NCBI GenBank assembly: GCA_030248195.1
Contig: JASAND010032068.1
Location: 1-64,000 of the forward strand
Source of the DNA: Trissonchulus latispiculum
Taxonomy: Eukaryota; Nematoda; Enoplea; Enoplida; Ironidae
DNA length: 64,000 nucleotides
Reading direction: 5' to 3'
Positions 1-10,600 of this stretch are shown here, piece after piece; the first letter of the stretch is position 1; every line of letters begins with the position of its first letter. Under the pieces are notes generated by a model. That model was not told the DNA's origin and did no database searches. It saw only the letters and a program-made list of their open reading frames with translations. Both the position numbers and the translations under genes were made by a program.

Positions 1-2170
1 CGGCGTTTTGGTTGGAGGCATATATAGTAAATCGACTATGCTCGTTTCAATGGGCATATTGTCGAAACCGGCGGAAGAGACCACTGGTCACTACGGTCTA
101 GGTGGCCTATTGACCACTGGTCAAACCCCCTGGAACAGCGTTTTTCGGCGTTTTGGTTGGAGGCATATATAGTAAATCGACTATGCTCGTTTCAATGGGC
201 ATATTGTCGAAACCGACGGAAGTGACCACTGGTCACTACGGTCTAGGTGGCCTATTGACCACTGGTCAAACCCCCTAAAACAGCGTTTTTCGGCGTTTTG
301 GTTGGAGGCATATATAGTAAATCGACTATGCTCGTTTCAATGGGCATATTGTCGAAACCGACGGAAGTGACCACTGGTCACTACGGTCTAGGTGGCCCAT
401 TGACCACTGGTCAAACCCCCTGGAACAGCGTTTTTCTGCATTTAGGTTGGGGGCATATATAGTAAATCGACTACGCTCGTTTCATTGGGCATATTGCCGA
501 AATCGAGGGAAGTGACCAGTGGTCACTACGGTCTATGGGGCCTATTGACCAGTGGTCGAACCCCTTAAAACAGCGCTTTTCGGCGTTTTGGTTGGGGGCA
601 TATATAGTAAATCTACTACGCTCGTTTCAATGGGCATATTGCCGAAATCGAGGGAAGTGACCAGTGGTCACTACGGTCTATGGGGCCTATTGACCAGTGG
701 TCGAACCCTCTTAGACAGCGGTTTTCGGCGTTTTGGTTCGGGGCATATATAGTAAATCGACTACGCTCGTTTCATTGGGCATATTGCCGAATTCGAGGGA
801 AGTGACCAGTGGTCACTACGGTCTATGGGGCCTATTGACCAGTGGTCGAACCCCTTAAAACAGCGCTTTTCGGCGTTTTTGTTGGAGGCATATATAATAA
901 ATCGACTATGCTCCTTTCAATGGGCATATTTTCGGAACCGACGGAAGTGACCACTGGTCTAGGTGGCCTATTGACCAATGGTCATGCCCCCTTAAACTTA
1001 GTTTTTCAGCGTTTTGGTTGGGGGCATATATAGAAAATCGACTATGCTCGTTTCAATGGGCGTATTGTCGAAACCGACGGAAGTGACCACTGGTCACTAC
1101 GGTCTAGGTGGCCCATTGACCACTGGTCAAACCCCCTGGAACAGCGTTTTTCGGCATTTAGGTTGGGGGCATATATAGTAAATCGACTACGCTCGTTTCA
1201 TTGGGCATATTGCCGAAATCGAGGGAAGTGACCAGTGGTCACTACGGTCTATGGGGCCTACTGACCACTGGTCAAACCCCCTTAGACAGCGGTTTTCGGC
1301 GTTTTGGTTCGGGGCATATATAGTAAATCGACTACGCTCGTTTCATTGGGCATATTGCCGAATTCGAGGGAAGTGACCAGTGGTCACTACGGTCTATGGG
1401 GCCTATTGACCAGTGGTCGAACCCCTTAAAACAGCGCTTTTCGGCGTTTTGGTTGGGGGCATATATAGTAAATCTACTACGCTCGTTTCAATGGGCATAT
1501 TGCCGAAATCGAGGGAAGTGACCAGTGGTCACTACGGTCTATGGGGCCTATTGACCAGTGGTCGAACCCTCTTAGACAGCGGTTTTCGGCGTTTTGGTTC
1601 GGGGCATATATAGTAAATCGACTACGCTCGTTTCATTGGGCATATTGCCGAATTCGAGGGAAGTGACCAGTGGTCACTACGGTCTATGGGGCCTATTGAC
1701 CAGTGGTCGAACCCCTTAAAACAGCGCTTTTCGGCGTTTTTGTTGGAGGCATATATAATAAATCGACTATGCTCCTTTCAATGGGCATATTTTCGGAACC
1801 GACGGAAGTGACCACTGGTCTAGGTGGCCTATTGACCAATGGTCATGCCCCCTTAAACTTAGTTTTTCAGCGTTTTAGTTGGGGGCATATATAGAAAATC
1901 GACTGCTCGTTTCAATGGGCGTATTGTCGAAACCGACGGAAGTGACCACTGGTCACTACGGTCTAGGTGGCCTATTGACCACTGGTCAAACCCCAAAACA
2001 ACGTTTTTCTGCTGTTTGTTTGGGGGCATATATAGTAAATCGACTGTGCTCGTTTCAATGGACATATTTTCGAAACCGACGGAAGTGACCACTGGTCACT
2101 ACGGTCTAGGTGGCCTATTGACCACTGGTCAAACCCCCTGGAACAGCGTTTTTCGGCGTTGTGGTTGGGG
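1..2170. repeat. 145-bp satellite array with a higher-order repeat
   Basis: About fifteen head-to-tail monomers. The CGGCGTTTT-type start recurs at 1, 146, 291, 436, 581, 726, 871, 1007, 1152, 1297, 1442, 1587, 1732, 1868 and about 2010 and 2154, so the period is 145 bp with some 136-bp monomers. Each monomer holds two copies of the 13-bp palindrome TGACCASTGGTCA. The stretch from about 440 to 1130 recurs almost unchanged 861 bp later (about 1300 to 1990), which is a six-monomer higher-order unit. Short open frames across monomer joints recur with the repeat, and I do not regard them as genes. The array continues off the left edge. Confidence 0.95.
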
Positions 2171-2966
2171 GACCTTACACTACCAAAAATTGGATAAGGA
2201 CAAGTAGGAAAAATGCTCCTTGCAGTCGCATGAAAAAGTTAATATGAGCTATTATGGCCAACATTTAAACGTGCTGAGGACAAGATTTAAAATGTTTAAT
2301 ATGAGCCAACATCTAAATAAGTAGAGGACAAGATGTAAACGTCTAACATGAGCCGCTACGTTTCTCTTGGGCTCATATTGACGCAAATGAACTGGCTAAT
2401 ATATTTTTTATATACAAAGGCTTTCTTCAGAAAGTCAAAAGGTTAGAACGGTTTGCATATGCAAGGATGGTATGGCTGGATGAAATCTCACTAGGTAAGT
2501 ATATATATATATCGTCTGTGACAGTTCTAATTTTTATTGCCTTATTCTGGTTTATATTGGTTGCTTTTGTTAATAATTTATATACATGTATATATACATA
2601 CGTATAGTGAGATCTAGAATCAACGTCGAAAAACAAACAAATGTTTTGAAGTGAAGTTGAAAAATCAGGCAATTCTGATTTTTGCTTAAAACGTATGCGC
2701 CAGTATTAATATTCAGTCTTTTCTGACTAGGTTTAACAATGTCTGTTTAGAGGACACGTGCCACAAGCGTAACCAAAGTGAGCGTCAATATGAGCCCAAG
2801 AGAAACGTAGCGGCTCATGTTAGACGTTTACATCTTGTCCTCTACTTATTTAGATGTTGGCTCATATTAAACATTTTAAATCTTGTCCTCAGCACGTTTA
2901 AATGTTGGCCATAATAGCTCATATTAACTTTTTCATGCGACTGCAAGGAGCATTTTTCCTACTTGT
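2171..2966. mobile_element. foldback/MITE copy 1 with 185-bp inverted arms
   Basis: The left arm (2200-2384) and right arm (2782-2966) are near-perfect inverted complements that start with ACAAGTAGGAAAAATGC. Inside each arm the words GGACAAG and ATATGAGC recur. The core (2385-2781) is AT-rich with no convincing coding frame. The element interrupts the satellite, which resumes at 2967. About 29 bp left of the arm (2171-2199) is neither satellite nor arm. No transposase is visible, so it is probably non-autonomous. Confidence 0.85.
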
Positions 2967-3220
2967 AGTAAATGGACTACGCTAGTTTCAATGAGCATAT
3001 TTTCAGACCCGACGGAAGTGACCACTGGTCACTATGGTCTAGGTGGCCTATTGACCAGTGGTCAGACCCCCTAAAACAGCGTTTTTCGGGGTTTTGGTTG
3101 GGGGCATATAAATTGTCTACGCTCGTTTCAATGAGCATATTTTCAGACCCGACAGAAGTAACCACTGGTCACTATGGTCTAGGTGGCCTATTGACCAGTG
3201 GTCAAACCCCCGAAGACAGT
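2967..3220. repeat. satellite remnant right of the foldback
   Basis: About 1.7 monomers of the same 145-bp satellite, including the TGACCACTGGTCA and TGACCAGTGGTCA palindromes. Decay and unrelated sequence begin after about 3215. The monomer phase resumes close to where it breaks off at 2170, so the foldback inserted into a once continuous array. Confidence 0.85.
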
Positions 3221-3310
3221 GGTCATTGTTTGGAACAGAGAATCTTCTGGGAGTAATAAATTGCAGACTACTTCTGCCTAAGAGCAGCGCTCCCAAAAAT
3301 TGGAAGAAGG

Positions 3311-4590
3311 ACAAGTAGGAAAGATGCTCCTTGCAGTCGCATGTAAAATGCAATATGAGCTATGATGGTCAACATTTAAATATGTCAAGGACAAGATTTA
3401 AAACGTCTAATATGAGCCAGCATCTAAATCGGTAAAGGACAAGCTGTAACTGGCTAATATGAGCCGCCACGTTTCTCTTGGGCTCATATTGACGCGAGGA
3501 TACTAAGTTGAGTTAACTATTTTTCACTTTTCAAATTCGCATTCGACCCCCCACTCGACCTCTTCCCCCCACTTTTTTGGACTTCCCCCCCACTCACCCT
3601 AAGGCGCCCAGAAAATGCCAAATTTTTAGGATTTTTGGTCAAAATTTTCAAAATTTTTCCGGCTTCGCCGAAAATTTTTGGTCAAAAAACGTCTTTTTTG
3701 GTGCTAAAACTCAATTTTTGAGCACTTTTAAGCTTAGTTATAGCAGTATATGTAGAAAACAGGCTTTTTATGCGGTATTTTTGGCCATTTTATCCCCCCC
3801 ACTTTTGGACCCCCCCCCACTAGTGGGAGGGGACGCCCCCCCACTAGTGGGAGGGGGCGCCCCCCCACTCTTCCCCCCCCACTTATTTTCGCCTAAAAAA
3901 GCCCAGTCGCATGTACACGTAATTGTCATGACATACGTGTGGTCTTGATACAATAAGTAAAGTCAATCCGTGGGTACGCACACATCAAATTTTTACACAT
4001 CAGCTGTGTATTTTATTGTATAAGTGCTGTGTACAGTAAGCCGATACTGAAAACTTGAAGAATACCGGTTTACAGGAGCTTTATGCATTTGTTTCTAGTT
4101 TGCAGTGTGTGTCTATGATTTAGAAAGCTGGTATATACCAAATGTATATGCCACTTAATTCAACTTTAAAGGGGAGAACTTTAGCTGCTTAAAGTGTTCA
4201 CATATATACCTTAAATACGGTGTTTGAGCTAGTGAAATTAGATTCAGACAGGGCACCTATAACCAAACATTATATGAAGCTAATGACATTACGCAAGACG
4301 GTGAGGATTGTTCAGACTTGGGATTGGGAATAAAAGTAAAGAGTCTGCAGGCAAGATGGTAAGAGGTCGTCGTGATGTCAAGCCGTTGAAACCATTTCAG
4401 CGAGCGTCAATATATGAGCCCAAGAGAAACGTGGCGGCTCATATTAGCCAGTTACAGCTTGTCCTTTACCGATTTAGATGCTGGCTCATATTAGACGTTT
4501 TAAATCTTGTCCTTGACATATTTAAATGTTGACCATCATAGCTCATATTGCATTTTACATGCGACTGCAAGGAGCATTTTTCCTACTTGT
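3311..4590. mobile_element. foldback/MITE copy 2 with 185-bp inverted arms
   Basis: The left arm (3311-3495) and right arm (4404-4590) are inverted complements of the same family as the element at 2171-2966, with the same ACAAGTAGG terminus and GGACAAG/ATATGAGC sub-repeats. The larger core holds a nested poly-G MITE relic (3545-3907) and otherwise AT-rich DNA. It ends 54 bp before the first tetraspanin codon, separated only by a short TA run, so it occupies the promoter-proximal region. Confidence 0.85.
3545..3907 (+). mobile_element. poly-G/C-ended MITE, family A
   Basis: C-runs at both ends bracket a conserved core that includes TTTTTCCGGCTTCGCCG and the word AAGCTTAGTTATAGCAGTAT. The right end reads CGCCTAAAAAAGCCCAG, and the left end looks truncated. 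Related copies lie at 6419-6855 (inverted) and 13490-13815. Open frames across it are low-complexity proline/glycine artefacts. Confidence 0.75.
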
Positions 4591-4644
4591 ATATATATAT
4601 ATATATATGTTATGAATACGAATTGTTTTCAGATGTTTATAAAA

Positions 4645-7600
4645 ATGTGCGGTGGTTTTGCTTTTTCGAAAAATGCGTTGATTGCTTTGAATTTGCTTTA
4701 CATGGTGAGTACGTAGTATATACCAATAGTATTTTTTATGGTTGCGTAGTTTGCCCTAAGGACGCCCACGATAACATAGGATTATTGAACATTTGCGAAC
4801 GAGTTAAACTGTTACGCGTTAAACCGTTAAATTGCGTTCTACTAAGAGGGGCGGGCGGGGGGGGGGAAGGATTCGGGCTCCTCGTATTCGGATGTTTGGT
4901 CACGGACGACTGCCGTTAGTAAACATTTTCACCTTTTTAAGGTATATATATACGTAGGTAGACTATTGAATTCCGTTCTAGTTCCTAATGTGTAACTCAT
5001 ACTGCCGATGAGCTTTGTTCACGGGGTTTTTTCGCTCCTCTGACTGGGTTTTTCCTGCCGCGCTGACAGGGGGCGCTACGTTTGAGTATACCTTAGTTTA
5101 CTGGGCTTATTCTAGGGATTTTTTCTTGGGGGGGCCCTCGGGGGGCGAGTCATTTTTGGGGGGGCGAAAATTTTTCAAAATTTTACAAAAAACATGCCAA
5201 AAACAGCGCTATTTTTATAGCAATCGCCAAAAATAAGCGGATTTAGTGCTTAAATAGGCAAAAATCGACTAAAAATCTCCGGCGAAGCCGGAAAATTTTT
5301 GAAAATTTGGCCTTCTGAGCGATTTTTTCAGGGCAAACGTTGGTACCAAAAGGGGCACCCACTTTTTTTGGGGGGGGAAGATTTTGGGGGGGGGAAGGGT
5401 GTTTATGGGGGGCCCCCGCCCCCCCCCAGTAGAATAAGCCCAGGTTTATATATAGCGGTATACGTAGTTTAAGCATTGGTAGGCCATTTTAGTGCCCCAC
5501 TTCTGATCTTCTGGTCCAGAAAAACCTAGGCATAAGCCAATTTTGTACTTTCTAGTAAATTTTCGGTTTTTCTAATAATTGAGGCTGTGATGAGATGAAA
5601 ATGAAAGATGAAAAAAAGATGTGAAAATTTAAATATATATATATATACGTATTATGTTGTGTTTAGTGAGCAAATTAAATTAAAATATCAATGTTTATTT
5701 CAGTTCATATATAATTGTCTATTTTAGCTAGTCTCCATGATTTTGATCGGCGTGGGAGCCTATGCCAAAGGCGCGGGTCAGATCAAAAGTCTCACTATTG
5801 CTGGTGGTATAGTGGCTGCCGGTGTATTCCTATTTCTGGTGGCAATCCTTGGCTGTCTGGGCGCCTATAAGCATCATCAAGTTGTCCTGTTTTTTGTATC
5901 CTTTTTTGCGCTGCATATTATTATGGCTAGCTTACTTGCTTTTGTGTGGCGAATTTGGTGGGATTGTAGAGTTTGTATGAATTTTTGTGGAATGGAATAA
6001 TGTCATGAAATTTTGGATTTTGCCTTTAATTTTTTCAAAGTACGCAATCGTAATAGATTACATTTCTTAAGGATTTTTGGTGTTTTTTGGTGGGATGCCT
6101 TCCCGATTCAGGAATAGTTGCTTCCCTTGTCCCTCAAGGGAGAGGGCAAATTTCGAGGTTTTAAAAACATAAAATAATCAGGGTTGCATGATATGACTAA
6201 ATTAAGAGTTCGTGGGATGGAGTTGGTCCTCTGTCCTTCCCTGATTTTTGGTGGTTAACCAGCTTGGTTGGGGTAATCGGTTTTCAAGTCTTTGTGTCCG
6301 TATTTAATGAAATTTACATCATTTATGATAGGGTTACGGACGTTAATGCAACTGCAACTTAATCGATTGAAGAATATATTTTAAGGGTAAGTTTCAGGGT
6401 ATTTTTTACAGGGGGGGGCTGGGTTTACTTTAGGCGAAAAAAAGTGGGGGGGGGGAAAGTGGGGGGGGTCCCCCCCCACTAGTGGGGGGGAGGTCGAAAA
6501 GTGGGGGGGGGGGAATAAAATGGGCAAAAAGTGCCAAAAATACCGTATAAAAAGCCTGTTTTCTACATATACTGCTATAACTAAGCTTAAAAGTGCTCAA
6601 AAATTGTGTTTTAGCACCAAAAAAGACGATTTTTGACAAAAAAATTCCGGCGAAGCCGGAAAATTTTTGAAAATTTTGACCAAAAATCCTAATAATTTGG
6701 CATTTTCTGGGCACCCTATAGTGAGTGGGGGGGGAAGCCCAAAAAAGTGGGGGGGGGGGAAACACTGGGGGGGGGGGGGGTGCTCGGGTGGGGGGGGGGA
6801 ACCCAAAAAGTGGGGGGGGCGCCTCCCCCGCCCCCCCCCAGTAAAATAAACCCAGGGGGGGCGGAGGGCCCTCGAAATTGACCTCCCCCCGGATTTGGGT
6901 CTTCCCCCTTAATGAGGTCTACATTTTTCCAAAATGTCAAATTTTCGGAGATTGTTTCGTAAAAATGGCTATTTTTACCTTAAATCCTGGCATTTTTGAT
7001 AACTTTTTATGTTTCACCATGCAAAATTCGCCAAAAAAATTCCATTTTTTGGCTCATTTTTGCAAAAGAATCTTCCCCCCCCCCTGAAAAAAATTCCTAA
7101 AAAATACCCTGAGTTTGACCAATTTAAGTTGCGGTTAGTTTTTTCTTCAAACCAAGGTTTTTTACTGTTCAATTGTGTGGTTTCTGTAGTCGCGACTCTC
7201 TTCCATAATTCCTTAACTCTAAACTCGTTCTCTGATCTGTTCAGTATATGATCATCCTTTTTCTTATCTTTCTGATTCAATTCTTCGTGGCCGTCGCCTG
7301 TCTGGCTGTCAATGAAAATCAGCGACAAATCTTGGCTTTACAAGTGAGTTCATTTTCTTTGAATAATATTGTAGTAATACGCATTGTATTTATACTTGCT
7401 GGTAGTATGCTGGGTTTAGTGGCTCTGGAGTGTTTTCTTGGTGAAATTTGGAGTGGCAACGTTTCGAAGAGTGGAGGCCTGGCATTTTTTAGTGGGGATG
7501 CCCATTTTTCAGAGCCCCCACCCACTTTTTTGGAGTAGCTCGAAAGTGTCGAAAAATTAAGTTTTTGAGGTCATATTTTGAAACATTTTCGCAATTTTTT

Positions 7601-10600
7601 TTTTCGAATTTATGGACCTAATGTATGTATAAGTTGATTTTAAGCTTAAAAACAGCTTAAAATGCTAATTTTTCGCTAAAACTGTAGGTAAATTTATACC
7701 TTTGGCTTCCCCCCTTGCTGCTGCTGCTGAGAAACTGTAGCAGTGACGAGCAAAACAGCTGGGGTTAGTGATAAAAATCTTTGACGACACCAGAAAAAGT
7801 TTTGAAAATTAATTGTTGTTTTTAGAAAATTTTATTAGGGGAGTTTTCGTGCTGAAAAGGTGGCAGATTTGATTGACAGAGGGAGGGGGCAGTTTTTGTG
7901 GGAAGGGGGGGATTGGTGAAAAGTTTTCAGCGCGTTAAGGGTTTTGATTTTTGTTTTTGTATTTGGTTGGAACATGCTTATTTGTTTTTTAGGGTTGGAA
8001 ATTATCTAACAATGATACTCTTGAAGAAGTTCAAATGCGACTACACTGTTGTGGTTTTCATTCCTCCACTGGAGAGACTTTGGTACAACCGCGTTGTGTT
8101 GCTTCTGTAAGTTTTCCTGGATTTTGAAAATGTAGTTTTTTTCTACTTACTTTTGATGTAATATGATATTTATTTACGTAGGGCTAGAGGACGAAGCCTC
8201 TCTAAACAACATTTTGATCTCCAATTTTATCCCCTCCCCAGTTTTGGGCTTTCCATTTTCCCCCAAAGTTTCTCAAAATACGCTGAATGTTCTTGAAAAA
8301 CGATACGGAAACCCAATACGCCCGGTATTTTCTGCTTGAAGTGTCTGTTTTGGATAAACTCCAGATATTTAGATTCAGTCAAATTTTTTGCCTAGTTACC
8401 CCAACGGTGCGTTTTGGATAAACTCCAGATGTTTTGACTCAGTAAACATTTTGCCTAGTTTTCTCCAACAATACCTTTCTCTTGCTTTTAAATATTATAC
8501 AGACGGCATTCGTAAAATTTATTTAATTTAACAGGACAGCTTTTTCTTTTATATAACCTTCGTTTTGATGAAACCTGATTGGCTTATGCTGCAGTCTGCG
8601 TTTATATGTGTCTTGTCAGACTGATTTTTTGCTCCAATGATGTATAACTTAGGACACCTTTGGATACCTACATGAAAACAAACACAGTAAAATGCCTTTA
8701 CTACTGAGGAGCAATTTTGGCAAAAAGATATATTCCGTCTTTTTTTGCTTCACAGATTTCTGTGATTAGTTTGCTGTTTAGATTTAAATTTACTTTACTA
8801 AAATTGGGAATTTAGTGAGCACTGATAATGGAACTGAACAGAATCAGATTTTTCCTGAAATTTTTATTCCGCCGGAGGCGGAATACTTGTAATGGGTAGA
8901 CCCTAAAACTACACGTTAATGTAAGAAAGATTTAACTTATAGGCTATGTTTAACACACAGTTCTAGCTGGTGGTTTTTTCCTCAACAGGGGGTGTAATGG
9001 CAAAAAGTGGATTAAAACAACCACTGCAGAAAAAATAATACTAATCACATTTTCAGTTGCATTCTTGCTCTCGTTTTGTTGTTTTCTATTAAATTTTCTA
9101 TTTACTAAATCTTGCAGAGGGGTCCTGAATGTTTTTCATCACATCTTTAGTTTCTCAGCCCCCCTTTGGCAGAATTGAATCTTAGATGGCACTGGAGCTG
9201 AAAAGTTGAATATGCAAATGAGATTGGCATGTGTGACATCAGTTTTGTCTTGAACGATTCATCTGAGCAGCGGCGACTGCTCAATTCAAGTTGCTTGACT
9301 CTCATTGTCTTTTTATTTCATTTCTCAACTTCACAGATTAAGATTTGTATTAAATTAACTTTATAGACAAGTTCATAATCTCTGGGCAAATGATATTATC
9401 ATCATCACTCCTTGTCTGACATGAATCACTATGGGTAACTAGAAGTAGGAAACCGAAATTGTCCCGCATTTCTTTTGTTTTCCTGCCACAATAGTTGAAA
9501 ATATAAATCTTGTAACCATTTCTATTTGCTGAGTATTTCTTAAAACTTTTCTTATCCTATTTGCTGAGTATTTCTTAAAACTTTTCTTATCTCCTTTAAA
9601 CAGGGTGCGTCAAGTGGCAAAGTGCTAGTTCCCTCCAACCCCAGCCAATCTGTACCTCGAGCACGCCACATCCACGGCGGAACACGAATGCGCCTGTCGG
9701 CATAATTTTCAGTTCAGGAACTGTTTGTCTAGTAATTGATCATGTGTTATGTTCAGTCTTCAGTTAATTACACTCTGCCAATTGAACTACTGTAACAGTA
9801 ACTTTGCAACCACTGTAACCAATCAGTTAACGTAATAGAGTCAACTAATACCGCTTTGATTTCACCGATGTTAGTGTTGTGCGTTGGCCGAAAAAATCTC
9901 AGCCAGTTCGTTTGCCGGCCATTGGCCGTTGGCTGGCCAACGGCCATCGGCCATCGGCCAACTGGCTGGCTGTTGGCCGTTGGCTGGCCATTGGCCGATT
10001 GTTGGCCAAGCTCACATTTACTGTTTTTATGCATCAACTGTGTTGCAAAATTTAATTTTGCTGAATAATATCGTGCACATGTTGCATTATAAACCTTACA
10101 TTTAGATACATTACTATAGATTTTCAGTTTAGCCACATAAGATGTTGACCCTTAGCTCCAACGTTTCGATACGTTCGTACTCATTTATCGTAGTTAGCGT
10201 TAGTTTTCAATACAACTTGCTAATTCTAATTGTGCCAGAACTTAGTTTTTAAATTTGTCTAGTAAGTTGACGCATAATAAAGCACGGTAGACGAATAAAA
10301 ATAGTAAATTCCAGCTAGCCAACGTTGTCAAATAGCTAAACAATGGCCAATAGCTTACGGCCAATCTCCACCCAACGGCAAACCAGCGGCCATTGACTTG
10401 CCATCAGCCAACGGCCAACTGGCTGCCCAATTTCGAACTCCAGCAAAGCCAAGCCAAGCCAACCAAGGAAAGTTTCGGCCAATCCCAACACTAAGCGACG
10501 TTTAATGAGATTACTATATATTAAAGATTTGGCAGGTGAAAATGGCTTAGGTTTATGTTATTAAGGCTACAGATAAGTGGGCCTTGTTCCAGGATTTCCA

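Noticed and set aside
552..2207. Repeated open frames of 60-80 codons in the satellite
   Set aside because: They recur only because the 145-bp repeat recurs, change frame from monomer to monomer, and have no domain.
3577..3948. 123-codon proline/glycine-rich frame
   Set aside because: It reads through the C-runs of a poly-G MITE; the composition is that of the homopolymers, and the same block inverted at 6430 gives a similar artefact.
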